Shown piece after piece: positions 1 to 11,016 of a DNA stretch of 64,000 bases (the stretch's first letter is position 1; the number at the start of each line of letters is the position of its first letter). The position numbers and the translations under genes are program-made. Source of the DNA: Azorinus chamasolen (lineage: Eukaryota; Mollusca; Bivalvia; Cardiida; Solecurtidae). Below the pieces are notes generated by a model. The model did not search any database and was not told where the DNA came from. It saw only the letters and a program-made list of their open reading frames with translations. Location of the stretch: positions 78,480,003 through 78,544,002 of the forward strand of contig OY755241.1 in the NCBI GenBank assembly GCA_963576725.1. Reading direction: 5' to 3'.

Positions 1-290
1 TTTACTAGCATCATACTTATAAGTCACTTATACATGGCTTATAAGCCATTTATAAGTCTGTTACAAGCATCATACTTATAAGTCACTTATAAGTGGCTTA
101 TAAGCCACTTATAAAAGGCTTATAAACCACTTACATGTATCCTGTTTCTTATAGATCACTTATACTTGACTTACATCTCATTTGCATGTAAAATACTTAT
201 AAGTGACTTATAAGTGACTTAGTAAGTCAAGTATAAGTTTGACATCTAAGCCACTTATAAGGGACTTATAAATTATTTTGGTAAGGGAGT
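1..290. repeat. AT-rich palindromic short tandem repeat
   Basis: About 290 bases are built from variants of the palindrome ACTTATAAGT, repeated every 10-30 bases in both orientations (GGCTTATAAGCC, CACTTATAAGTG). I see no coding potential. It directly abuts the 183-bp satellite that follows and could be the decayed edge of that array or a simple-sequence expansion. Confidence 0.7.
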
Positions 291-293
291 AGA

Positions 294-2010
294 TTTCACC
301 ATCTGAAATGCCAGTATTTGATATATAATCGACTGACTTGCATTTTTTACGGATACTAATGTCACTTTTCCACTTCAATTTGGGCTATGATGACTAATTA
401 TTTTCTCTAAACTGAATAAATCTTTGATATTCTGTTGAACTTGAGTAAGCTGTAGGTAGACATTGATGTTTCAATAGATTTCACCATCTGAAATGGCAGC
501 ATTTGGAATATAATGGGCTGACTTGCATTTTTTACGGGTAGAAATATCACATTTCCACTTCAATTTACGCTATGATGACTTATTATTTTCCCTTAACTGA
601 ATAAATCTTTGATATTCTGTTGAATATGAGTAAGCTGTAGGTAGACATTGATGTTTCAGTAGATTTCACCATCTGAATGACAGTTTTTGGTATATAATGG
701 TCTGACTTGCATTTTTTACGGGTACAAATGTCACATTTCCACTTCAATTTGAGCTATGATGACTAATTATTTTCTCTAAACTGAATAAATCTTTGATATT
801 CTGTCGAATATGAATGAGCTATAGGTAGACATTGATGTTTCAGTAGATTTCACCATCTGAAATGGCAGCATTTGGAATATAATGGGCTGACTTGCATTTT
901 TTACGGGCAGAAATATCACATTTCTTCTATAATATGGGCTATGATGACTTATATATTTCTCTAAACTGAATAAATCTTTGTTATTCTGTTGAATATGAAT
1001 GAGCTATAGGTTGACATTGATGTTTCAGTAGATTTCACCATCTGAAATGGCAATGTTTGGTATATAATGGGCTGACTTGCATTTTTTACGGGTTGAAATA
1101 TCACATTTCTGCTATAATATTGGCTATGATGACTTATTATTTTCCATTAACTGAATAAATCTTTGATATTCTGTTCAATATCGATGAGCTTTAGGTAGAC
1201 ATTGATGTTTCAGTAGATTTCACTATCTGAAATGGCAGTATTTGATATATAATTGGCTGACTTGCATTTTGGGCTATGATGACTAATTATTTTCTCCAAA
1301 CTGAATAAATGTTTGATATTCTGTTGAATATGAGTAAGATGTAGGTAGAGGTTGATTTTTCAATAGATTTCAACATTTGAAATGGCAGCATTTGGAATAT
1401 AATGGACTGACTTGCATTTTTTACGGGTAGAAATATCACATTTTTACTTCAATTTGGGCTATGATGACTAATTATTTTCTCTTAACTGAATAAATCTTTG
1501 ATATTCTGTCGAATATGAATGAGCTATAGGTAGACATTGATGTTTCAATAGATTTCACCATCTGAAATGGCAGCATTTGGAATATAATGGGCTGACTTGC
1601 ATTTTTTACGTGCAAAAATATCACATTTCTGCTATAATATGGGCTATGATGACTTATATATTTCTCTAAACTGAATAAATCTTTGATATTCTGTTGAATA
1701 TGAATGGGCTATAGGTAGACATTGATGTTTCAGTAGATTTCACCATCTGAAATGGCAGTGTTTGGTATATAATGGGCTGACTTGCCTTTTTTACGGGTAG
1801 AAATATCACATTTCTGCTATAATATTGACTATGATGACTTAAAATTTTCCCTTAACTGAATAAATCTTTGATATTCTGTTGAATATGAGTAAGCTGTAGG
1901 TGGAGGTTGATGTTTCAATAGATTTCACCATCTGAAATGGCATCATTTGGAATATAATGGGCTGACTTGCATAATTTTTACTGGCAGAAATATCACATTT
2001 CTGCTATAAT
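294..2010 (+). repeat. Satellite array, ~183-bp monomer, about 10 copies
   Basis: The phrase ATTTCACCATCTGAAATGGC recurs near 294, 478, 661, 847, 1027, 1215, 1365, 1554, 1740 and 1920, a spacing of about 180-188 bases with one short 150-base unit. Each monomer also carries TTGCATTTTTTACGGG, GGGCTATGATGACT and CTGAATAAATCTTTGATATT. Monomers of the same family occur on the opposite strand near 31060-31560 and 61370-61860, and a fragment lies at 21338-21420. The array is non-coding and diverged copy to copy. Confidence 0.85.
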
Positions 2011-3023
2011 CCTGTACGAAATTATTAAGCGGAATACGCCTGGAATTTAGATGGATTACGCCCTGAAAATGGCAAAATATCAGATTTTCCTGCTATCACT
2101 ACACGGACACGGAATTTTGCTAAAAGCCGCCTAAGAAAATCTGAATTCCCGCCTTAATTATAGCAGGAAATGATAACAATTTAGACGGAAACTATAAGCC
2201 AGATTTTTTTCGGTGAAGTAAGGCGGAAAAATAAACTTTACTTTTCAAACTAGCAGGAAAAAATGACATTGAACTATTCTTGAGATTTTCTTAGACGGAA
2301 TTTCGACTTAGTCTATTTTACTAGATGGAGTTTTTGTCTTTGTTAATTTTGCTAGGTGGACTTTCAGACTTTTTTAGCAAAGGTTTATTAGACAGACTTT
2401 AGTCCTTTTATAGTCAAATATGTGGATCTTCCATTTCAACCCGAGCATGCAGTTTAGAAATAAACAATAAACAAACTTTTTCTGACAAAAGTAGTCTTTG
2501 ATCAAATAAAGCATCTCTGACATTTAAGGTGACTATTGTCTGGATCTAATTGCTTTCAATGCCCCAAAAGACCTTTTTTTGTAAGGGCCTATGACATGGC
2601 TTTCATGTTACTTTTTATGGTAATTTGACAACCATAAAAAGTAACCCACTTCAAATGGGGTACCCATTCATGAATATATCGACAAAGAGTTAAGATCCAG
2701 ATCAGAACCACAAAAAGTGGGACCTGATCTGAGGTACAAAATGTTTAATGTCTAGGCACCATTTCTACAAAAATCAGACCAACAGTTAAAAGTATCTCTT
2801 GATTTTTGATGCAGTTGAGAATTTCAGATGACAAAAAATACCCAGAATGCAATAGGTGAATTGATTCTTACTGAATGCAATAGTAATACCGGTATAAGCC
2901 AAGGAGTATTAATTAATACCGGTACTGTAGTTATGTATCAAACTGTACAGATCAAGAACTGTTAGCCACATCACAGACGTGGTGGCTGAGCTGGATCTGT
3001 AAAGTTTGAAGTGTCACTAAGCA
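2011..3023. other. Non-coding stretch with degenerate AGACGGAA motifs and hairpins
   Basis: No gene is visible. From 2030 to 2400 short variants of TTAGACGGAA and TAGGTGGA recur on the + strand, suggesting a decayed repeat. At 2607-2645 two perfect 14-base arms (GTTACTTTTTATGG and its complement) flank an 11-base loop. Near 2890-2930 ATACCGGTAT-type palindromes occur, and near 2963 there is a small hairpin (AGCCACATC ... GTGGTGGCT). Confidence 0.5.
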
Positions 3024-3301
3024 TTAACCCTTTCCTCAATAAATAGGCCTTTCTGTGCCTTTGCAAACGGAGAAAAGAGTAGACCCAGATCAGATGACTC
3101 CTAGAAGAGCCGTCTGATCAGGGCCTGCTCTTTTTACTAATGATATAATATAGAATTATAGATATGATTCTACAGTTTCTGCCATGGCATAAAGTTTCTG
3201 TGTTAATATGCCATTTTGAAAATTAATGCAATTTACTGTTCATGGTGCCAATAAAACCTGTCATTAAATTCTACCTGTATATTCATGGAGTAAAGGGTTA
3301 A
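3024..3301. mobile_element. TTAA-flanked palindromic MITE (TTAACCCTTTCC family)
   Basis: It begins TTAACCCTTTCC and ends AAAGGGTTAA, with a central imperfect palindrome containing AGAGTAGACCCAGATCAGA and its near-complement. TTAA targets with CCCTTTCC ends fit a piggyBac- or Kolobok-mobilised MITE; no transposase is present. The same family recurs at 8015-8264, 52019-52267 and 60868-61117 and as fragments elsewhere. Confidence 0.7.
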
Positions 3302-3766
3302 TATCTTGTGCTTATTGATCACTTCTTAGTTCCAAACCAAAGACTGACAAGGATCATGTTTTCCTTCTTCATTCTTTGCTAATACAGAAGTTGGCATTAA
3401 TAACTAAGAGCAATGGTCAAACTGAAACTTTACTACTTTTGAACACTGCAGCACCATCTGTATTGAACAATTTAAAGTTAAAATACAAATTTGTTGGTTT
3501 GCTTAGATGCCCTCCATTTTGAAAGTGTGATTGGTAAAGTTCTCCATCATAAATATCTGCATAACTGCCAAGGGGTACTTGTCGCTGGAACTGATATTGT
3601 AGTGTTTTTATAGAAACTGTCTTGTCGAAATAAAGTATGATCTTTTAACAGCACTTCAATGAAGTAACTAGCACTGTCAAATGGCATGCCACATGTGTCA
3701 TGGGACAATGCTTTTACTGCATTATGGCAGTGAGGGCAGTAATAGCCAGGAAAACAAGATGGGTTT
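3302..3766. other. Unassigned non-coding DNA
   Basis: I see no exon, repeat boundary or RNA gene that I can support here. Just before the next element, at about 3754-3764, the sequence AAAACAAGATG is the reverse complement of that element's own 3' terminus. Confidence 0.4.
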
Positions 3767-4190
3767 TTTTATGCCCCCATAGACGATAGTCGGGGGCATA
3801 TTGTTTTTGCCCTGTCTGTCTATCTGTCTGTCTGTTTGTCTGTTTGTTTGTCAGCAACTTTAACATTGGTCATAACTTTTGAGCCAGTATAGATAGAGAC
3901 TTGATATTTGGCATACATATGTATCTCATGAAGTCGCACATTTTGAGGGGTGACGTGTCAAGGTCAAGGTCATCCTTCAAGGTCAGAGGTCAAATATATG
4001 GGTCAAATCGCCGACTTTAACATTGGCCATAACTTTTGGACCAGTAGAGATAGAGACTTGATATTTGGCATGCTTGTGTATCTCATGAGGCTGCACATTT
4101 TGAGGGGTGACATGTCAAGGTCAAGGTCAGAGGTCAAGGTCAGAGGTCAAATATATGAGGGGGCATAGTGTTTCACAAACACATCTTGTT
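3767..4190 (+). mobile_element. Short HINE/Helentron-like element (TTTTATGCCCCC type)
   Basis: The 5' end is TTTTATGCCCCC followed by its complement GGGGGCAT, then a GTCTGTCTGTC run, two imperfect ~150-bp repeats (ACTTTAACATTGG..CATAACTTTTG), and a 3' palindrome GTGTTTCACAAACAC followed by CATCTTGTT. The order (T-rich start, 5' palindrome, GTCTGT run, tandem repeats, 3' palindrome, CTTGTT end) is shared with several otherwise unrelated elements in this window. Short peptides read across it are products of the repeats. Confidence 0.65.
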
Positions 4191-4239
4191 TTTAAAATTT
4201 TTGATGTTTTAAACTCATGTTATGTGCTGCACAATGTCC

Positions 4240-4633
4240 ACTTGGAAGTACAAATGACAGAATATTCAAAAGCTGCTGCGTTGCATTACCAATAAGGTTG
4301 TACATTGTTGTAAAAAGAGCCAACAGCAACACAAAAGAGCCAATGGTAACAGAACTGCTTCATTGTCTTCTGCAGAGTCATTTTCGTTATCAAATATAGT
4401 TGATGAAGTAGAGGTCAGCTCTACAACATTTTCATCTTGACATCTGAGTCCAGCATACAGTCATCTGGAATGTCTCCGTCAGTACTCTTTACTCATGTAT
4501 ATAGAAAATGTTCTAAATCCTGACGGACATCTCCTGGGATGGAATCGGTTGGTTCACTTGTGTGAAAGGAACAGCCATCTTGTCTACTTTCTCCCCAACT
4601 GCCTGCAGTCTATCATCCTGGAAAGATTAACAA
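4240..4633 (-). pseudogene. Possible decayed exon, unrecognised
   Basis: On the minus strand an acceptor-like CTTTCCAG lies near 4622. After it come fragments that look coding but sit in different frames: one reading VGEKVDKMAVPF, one reading EPTDSIPGDVRQDLEHFL, one reading GDIPDDCMLDSD, and an acidic one reading DNENDSAEDNEAVL. The composition is protein-like, but no single frame stays open, so if it was an exon it is frameshifted. I do not recognise a domain. It could equally be chance. Confidence 0.2.
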
Positions 4634-5739
4634 ATTCATCAAAGAATCCTAGCCATATTTACATGTAAATGACCACTGCCATTATACTTTGAGATTTTCA
4701 AACAATACATTTGATACACTCAAACAACGTAAACTCAGATCAGTTGAGCATGCAAATGGGGCACCTTAGGTTATGCATTAACACCAACTGTGATTAGTTC
4801 GCTTGAATGTAAAGTGTCAAATGTGTAGATCTTGTATAGTGCCATACTTTTTTTTAAAGGCAGCTGATCTGGATCTATATTTGAAAAGTACCATAAATTA
4901 ACTAAATCATTTCGTCTCAAAACCTCATTCAAAGCCCCATTATCCAGAATTGTAGTTAATTGCATCAGTAAACCATTTTTGGCCAGACAAGAAAATGTGA
5001 AACATTATGGACCTTTAGCATGACCCTATTTCTCATCATTCATGTTCTATATACAAGTTTCTCCCCAAATGACTCAGCAGAACAAGAGTTATTGGCCTGA
5101 CAAAAATGGAAAAAAAAGTTTGACACAGGCAGCTAATTATGCTATCAATTCAAACACATTTCTAAATTTGAAAGAAATATAAAAAAAATCAGTTTTTGAT
5201 AAGAGTGTTTTTAAAACCTTTGTATTTTTCAAACTTTTCTATTACTCAAATACTGTCAAAAATTTACAATATTTGGATCCACTGTCCATTTAAAATAAAT
5301 TTTGGTACTCAATTTCATAGAGATACTTTTCTAGTTTCTAACCCGATTGAGATCAAGTTTAAATCACTTTTGACATCCCTTTTCACAAACTCGTTGTTCA
5401 AGTTTCCTTGAATCAATTTTGGAATAAGGATGTCAGGCTAATAAACAAAGTTTTACCCTTTGCTACAAATGTCAAATCTTCATTTCCGTTTATGCGATTC
5501 AAATCGTGTGATAGCTCAATGAGTGAAATCAGAGACACATAGATACATACATGTATGGAACGTGAATCATTTTAACCATTTTGGAAACAAAAGAAACAGA
5601 TCTGATCAATTTCCATTAGCAAACAGAGCAGACCCTGATCAGACGGCTCGTATAGGAGCCATCTGATCTGGGTCTACTCTGTTTACAAATTAGTGAAAAC
5701 ACGTTTATATTATGAGTGAAAGGGTTAAATGGACATTAA
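4634..5739. other. Non-coding DNA with a MITE fragment
   Basis: No gene is supported. Around 5600-5730 there is a partial palindromic MITE (AGCAGACCCTGATCAGACGG facing its near-complement, closing with GTGAAAGGGTTAA). The rest is AT-rich unique-looking sequence. Confidence 0.5.
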
Positions 5740-6119
5740 GTTGGGAATCACGGCCACATTTTTAGCCCAGTCTTCCTCAATCTTGCTCAGAGTGTTCGTC
5801 TTGGTGACATCAAGGTTGAGTGTGATCATGGGTGGGATGGGAATAAAAAGTAGGTTACTAGGTCAAATCGTAGAAAAATTACTCTAGAGGGCACATTTTT
5901 AGCCCAATCTTCATTGGTCAGAATCATTGTCTTGATAAAATCAATATACTAAATCTTTGAAAATCTTGTTCTGCAGAACCACTGCTCATGATCCACTATC
6001 AACATTGTTCAAGTATTGTACATAAGGTCAATATTGGCCCTACCCATGGGCTACCCAGCAAAAATCTTAAATCTATGGTAATAAGATGAGCGATTAAGGA
6101 CCATCTTGGCCCTCTTGTT
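5740..6119 (+). mobile_element. 3' fragment of an AGCTCAC-class HINE-like element
   Basis: This repeats the terminal part of the element at 6362-7798, including TTTTTAGCCCA, CAGAACCACTGCTCATGAT and GGCTACCCAGC, and ends with the hairpin-bearing tail CCATCTTGGCCCTCTTGTT. The 5' half is missing. Confidence 0.65.
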
Positions 6120-6350
6120 TACCCATTCCCTCATAGGCTATTTTCAGATCCTACCTCTTTGAATAAATCTACTGATAAGGAGCATTAATTAGAGAAAAGG
6201 AAAATTTCAGAATTGTGTAGATTTGAAACCATTAATATATATTGTGATAAATAGAGCATTTACTCCTATGGAGCAAATGCTCTATTTATCACAATGGTTT
6301 CTTAAAGTGACAGAGGCATAGAAAGGCATTTTTATGGAGGAAATGGTTAA
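6120..6350. mobile_element. Palindromic MITE, GATAAATAGAGCATTT family
   Basis: It starts ACCCATTCCCTC and ends GGAGGAAATGGTTAA. The centre is a long palindrome: GTGATAAATAGAGCATTT, a spacer, and its complement. The same family occurs at 23555-23753 and 33903-34042 and as a dense cluster at 34985-37130. Confidence 0.7.
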
Positions 6351-6361
6351 TGCATATCAAT

Positions 6362-7798
6362 TTTTAGCTCACCTGAGCAAAGCTCAGGGTGAGCTTTTGG
6401 GATACTTGAATGTCCGGCGTCCGGCGTCCGTCGTGCGTCGTCCGGCGTCAACAATTTGCTTGTGAACACTCTAGTGGTCACAATTGTAGTCCAATCTTCA
6501 TGAATCTTGGTCAGAATGAATGTCTTGATAAAATCTCGGACAAGTTCGAAAGTGGGTCAAGTTGGGTTAAAAACTAGGTCACGAGGTCAAATAGTAGGAA
6601 AACCTTGTGAACCCACTACAGGTCACATTTTTAGCCCAATTTTCATGAAACTTGGTCAGAATGATTGTCTTGATAAAATCTCGGAGGAGTTTGAAAAATG
6701 GGTCATGTGGGGTAAAAAACTAGGTCACTAGGTCAAACAGTAGAAAAACCTTGTGAACACTCTAGTGGTCACAATTGTAGTCCAATCTTCATGAAACTTG
6801 GTCAGAATGAATGTCTTGATAAAATTGAAACTTGGTCAGAATGAATGTCTTGATAAAATCTTGGATGAGTTTGAAAGTGGGTCAAGTGGAGTTAAAAACT
6901 AGGTCACTAGGTCAAACAGTAGAAAAACCTTGTGAACACTCTAGTGGTCACAATTTTAGTCCAATCTTCATGAAACTTGGTCAGAATAAATGTCTTGATA
7001 AAATATTGGACGAGTTTGAAAGTGGGTCAAGTGGAGTTAAAAACTAGGTCACTAGGTCAAACAGTAGAAAAACCTTGTGAACACTCTAGTGGTCACATTT
7101 TTTGTCCAATCTTCATGAAACTTATAGTGGTCACATTTTTTGTCCAATCTTCATGAAACTTAGTCATAATGATTGTCTTGATAAAATCTTGGACGAGTTT
7201 GAAAGTGGGTTATGTGGGGTTAAAAACTAGGTCACTAGGTCAAATAGTACGAAAACCTTGTGAACACTCTAGAGGTTACATTTATAGCCAAATCTTCATG
7301 AAAATTGGTCAGAATGATTGTCCTTATAAAATCTTGGACAAGTTTGAAAGTGGGTTATGTGAGGTCAAAAAGTAGGTCACTGGGTCATATCTTAGAGAAA
7401 TCTAGTTTACACTCCAGTGGCCACATTTTTAGCCCAGTCTTCCTCAAACTTTCTCAGAGTGTTTGTCTTGGTGATATCAAGGTTGAGTGTGATCATGGGT
7501 TGGGTGGGAATAAAAAGTAGGTCACTAGGTTAAATCTTTGAAAAAATACTTTAGAGGGCACATTTTAGCCCAATCTTCATTGGTCAGAATCATTGTCTTG
7601 ATCAAATCAATAGACTAAATTTTTGAAACTCTTGTTCTGCAGAACCACTGCTCATGATTCACTGCTCATGATCCACTATCAACATTGTTCATATATTGCC
7701 CCTAAGGTCAATATTGACCCTAACCAAGGGCTACCCAGACAAAATCTTAAATCTATGGTAATCAGGTTAGCGATTAAGGGCCATCTTGGCCCTCTTGT
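6362..7798 (+). mobile_element. AGCTCAC-class HINE-like element with ~145-bp internal repeats
   Basis: It begins TTTTAGCTCACCTGAGCAAA with the hairpin partner CTCAGGGTGAGCT, then a GTCCGGCGTCC run, then about seven copies of a ~145-bp unit (CTTGTGAACACTCTAGTGG .. TCATGAAACTTGGTC .. AACTAGGTCACTAGGTC). It closes with a tail like the AGCTCAC family, CCATCTTGGCCCTCTTGT. Open frames across it are repetitive translations of the unit and not genes. Confidence 0.7.
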
Positions 7799-8014
7799 AT
7801 AATTAACTCATGTACAAACCACAGGAAGTTACATACAGGTATGCGTCAGATCAGAATCCAAACTGTGTGCTAATTTCAGTCAAGTCATTCTAAGAAATAA
7901 GGCCCCACCCCAGGGGTGGCCAGTTTTCTATAGAACATAGTGAAAACTTTGAAAATCTTCTCCTGATTGTCTGGTGAGCGATATCAGGGCCTTCATGGCC
8001 CTTTGTTTTTAAAT
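7799..8014 (+). mobile_element. AGCTCAC-class element, 3' tail fragment
   Basis: It contains GGCCCCACCCCAGGGGTGG, GAAAATCTTCTCCTGATTG and the terminal CTGGTGAGCGATATCAGGGC with a closing hairpin and CCCTTTGTTT. The head and internal repeats are absent. Its first part (TAATTAACTCATGTACAAACC) also recurs inside the array at 34985-37130. Confidence 0.55.
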
Positions 8015-8264
8015 TTAACCCCTTCCCTTATGTAAGCACATTTTGACGCATCTTGCAAACAGAGTAGACCCAGACCAGACGGCTCCTATGGGAGCCATCT
8101 GATCAGGGTCTGCTCTGTTTGCTGACATTGAAATATAGATTTGATTCTGCAACTTCTGTCTGAGCCAAAATGTCCTGCGTTCGTATGTCATTATAAAAAA
8201 TATTCTTATTAATATTCATGACGTCATTATTTCCTACATGAATATTCATCAGGAAAAGGATTAA
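8015..8264. mobile_element. Complete TTAA-flanked palindromic MITE
   Basis: TTAA occurs at both ends with inner ends CCCCTTCCCTTA and AGGAAAAGGA. The centre holds AGAGTAGACCCAGACCAGAC and a near-complementary GATCAGGGTCTGCTCTG. It is about 250 bases with no coding capacity and lies just upstream of the first visible exon of the Ginger-like gene. Confidence 0.7.
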
Positions 8265-8397
8265 CTTAATTTACTACAAAAGGGGTTTATTCACAGGACT
8301 GAACAAATATTGTAAGTCACTCAGAGATTGGAATGACATACAAGTGCAATTAAGGTGAGTCAGTGGTTCGAAAATAATAATTATAATTCATTTACAG

Positions 8398-8504
8398 GTC
8401 AATGCCAAACTTTGTCAAGAATGGAACATCAAACACAGAGTAACAGCTGCATACCATCCACAGACCAATGGCTTAGACGAAAAAACCAACCAGACGTTGA
8501 AGAA
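8398..8504 (+). CDS. Exon: end of DDE integrase core
   Basis: It is preceded by TTCATTTACAG and followed by GTAAGT. The 35 complete codons read VNAKLCQEWNIKH and then AAYHPQTNGLDEKTNQTLK, the signature around the third catalytic residue of retroviral-type and Gypsy/Ginger integrases (HPQTNGL..E..N). The Glu is present. The exon ends with two bases of a split codon that completes in the next exon. The residues that normally precede it (SDQG..F) are not found upstream in the window. Confidence 0.85.
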
Positions 8505-8610
8505 GTAAGTATTAGATAGGATTAGAGTATCTCTGAAGCAAACCTGAACCATACATTCAAGAGAGCTTTTCTGATCACCTGCCATCTGTCAGTTTGTTAC
8601 GATTTCACAT

Positions 8611-10166
8611 TTTTATCCCCCACCGCGTAGCGGAGGGGGGTTATAGGAATGGCCTTCGTCTGTCTGTCTGTCCGTCTGTCCGTAACAATTTCGTGTCCGC
8701 TCCATATCTCCTATACCCCTTGAAGGATTTTCAAGAAACTTGCCTCAAATGTTAACCAAGTCGAGACGATGTGCAGAAGATATGTGGCAGATATGTCGGC
8801 TCAAGGTCAAGGTCACATTTGAAGGTCAAGGGTTTTAACCTTCAATTTCCATTGCATTTTTGTGTCCGCTCCATATCTTCTAAACCCTTTGAAGGATTTT
8901 CATAAAACTTGAGTCAAATGTTAACCAAATTAAGACGATGTGCAGAACACATGTGGCAGTCATGTCGGCTCAAGGTCAAGGTCACATTTGAAGGTCAAGT
9001 GTTTAAACCTTCAGTTGCCATTACAGTTTCGTGTCCGCTCCATATCTTCTAAACCCTTTGAAGGATTTTCATAAAACTTGAGTCAAATATTAAATGAATT
9101 GAGACGATGTGCAGAACCCATGCGGCAGTCATGTTGGCTCAAGGTCAAGGTCATGTTTGAAGGTCATGTGTTCTAACCTTTAATTTCCGTTACATTTTTG
9201 TGTCCGCTCCATATCTTCTAAAGCCTTTGAAGGATTTTCATAAAACTTGAGTCAAATGTTAACCAAATTAAGACGATGTGCAGAACACATGTGGCAGTCA
9301 TGTCGGTTCAAGTTAAAGGTCACATTTGAAGGTCAAGTGTTTAAACCTTCAGTTGCCATTACAGTTTCGTGTCCGCTCCATATCTTCTAAACCCTTTGAA
9401 GGATTTTCATAAAACTTGACTCAAATATTAAATGAATTGAGACGATGTGCAAAACCCATGCGGCAGTCATGTTGGCTCAAGGTCAAGGTCACGTTTGAAG
9501 GTCAAGTGTTCTAACCTTTAATTTCCGTTACATTTTCGTGTCCGCTCCATATCTTCTAAAGCCTTTGAAGGATTTTCATAAAAGTTTAGTTAAATGTTCG
9601 CTAAATTGAGACCATGTGCAGAACACATGTGCCAGTCATGTCGGCTCAAGGTCAAGGTCACATTTGAAGATCAAGTGTTCTTACCTTCAATTTCCATTAT
9701 AGTTTCGTTATCTCCTATACCCCTTGAAGGATTTTCAAGAAATTTTCCTCAAATGTTAACCACGTTGAGACAATGTGCAGAACATATGTGGCAGTCATGT
9801 CGGCTCAAGGTCAAGGTCACATTTGAAGGCCAAGTGATTTAATCTTCAATTTCCATTACATTTCGTGTCTGCTCCATATCTTCTAAACCATTTGAAGGAT
9901 TTTCATAAAACTTGAGTCAAATATTAACCGAATTGAGATGATGTGCAGAACACATGTGGCAGTCATGTCGGCTCAAGGTCAAGGTCACATTTGAAAGTCG
10001 TGTTCTTACCTTCAGTTTCCATTATATTTGTTTCCGCGTCCTATTTTCTTAACAACTGGAAGGTTGAATGTCAACCACGTTAAAACCCATTGTATCACCT
10101 TAAGGTCAATGTCTTAATTTAGGTGGCGGCGGTGGGGGATATAGCTGTCCTTTGGACTGCCTTGTT
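8611..10166 (+). mobile_element. HINE-like element, TTTTATCCCCCACC type, ~168-bp repeats
   Basis: The 5' end is TTTTATCCCCCACCGCG with palindrome partner CGGAGGGGGG, then a GTCTGTCTGTCCGTCTGTC run, then about eight ~168-bp units starting TGTCCGCTCCATATCT and containing AGGTCAAGGTCACATTTGA. The 3' end is GGCGGTGGGGGATA, a GTCC/GGAC hairpin and GCCTTGTT. It sits inside the first intron of the Ginger-like gene. Its interior is unrelated to the AGCTCAC elements but its architecture is the same. Confidence 0.75.
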
Positions 10167-10660
10167 AGCTCTGCAGCTGACCAGAAGTCATGTGAACTAT
10201 TGCCATAATTTCCATCCGTTGTTCATCCGTCTCTCCATTTGCTACCAAACTTGTTCAAATAATTACTAGGGTGCATAGATTAAGATGCATAATTTTGTTA
10301 TTGATCATTCAAGAGGGACCTCCATTTCCATTAAAAGAAAAAGTGATAAAACTGCAGTTAAAGCAAATAGTTAAAAACATATATAAAGTGATGATCAGCA
10401 GAATAAAGCTGAAATTTTCAAGGGAATCTGCCAACCCAGTTATGACATTTCACTTTTTAGCGTTTTTAAATGCCAGTTTAAAAAATGGGATGTAGATGTA
10501 TTATGGAATGGCACTGTCTGTTTGTCTGTCTGTCTGTCTGATCTGAATTCTGCTTGGTGGATTTTTCTCAAAGAATTGACCTGTAATTTTTATTTTCAAA
10601 CTACCGGCTCACAGTAGCATGTCCAGTGCCATTATAACTCCCCCCCCCCCCCCCCCCCCC
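10167..10660. other. Non-coding intron DNA with fragment of an e-type HINE head
   Basis: No exon is supported. Around 10485-10600 there is a remnant resembling the 5' part of the element at 11017 (ATTATGGAATGGCACTGTCTG). A run of 23 C residues lies at 10640-10662. The GTCTGTCTGTC microsatellite is part of the remnant. Confidence 0.5.
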
Positions 10661-10674
10661 CCGCCCGGGCCAGT

Positions 10675-11016
10675 TTTTATACCCCCTAAAACGAAGTTTG
10701 GGGGAGTATACTGGAGTCACCATGTATGTCCGTCTGTTCGTTTGGCTTGTCCAGATCATAACTTCCAAAGTATAAAAACTATTGACTTCAAACTTCATAT
10801 ACAATTAGAACTAATTGACCACAAGTGCAGTGCACAAGGTCCATAACTATGTCTTCAGTATTTTTGGAGTTATTGGCCTTTGTTATTTTTCTCAAAATCT
10901 GGTTTGTTATAATTCCGGAGCTTTTCTGTCATACCCCAAAAAACTTTTTTGCAGTATTGTTAAACACCATCTGAAGTTCTGCACCTGCGATAAAGGTTTT
11001 GAATGAATGATCTCCC
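10675..11016 (+). mobile_element. HINE-like element head, TTTTATACCCCC type, 3' truncated
   Basis: It has TTTTATACCCCCTAAAACG with the palindrome partner AGTTTGGGGGAGTATA, then GTCCGTCTGTTCG and one internal unit (AACTTCCAAAGTATAAAAAC). It breaks off where the next element begins at about 11017; no 3' tail is seen. Confidence 0.55.

Noticed and set aside
6507..7520. Series of 70-codon frames repeating SWTSLKVG and LGQIV
   Set aside because: Each is the same ~145-bp repeat unit translated again; no start context or domain.
10271..10495. 74-codon Lys/Ile-rich frame
   Set aside because: No homology, no splice sites, and AT-rich composition makes such frames common by chance.
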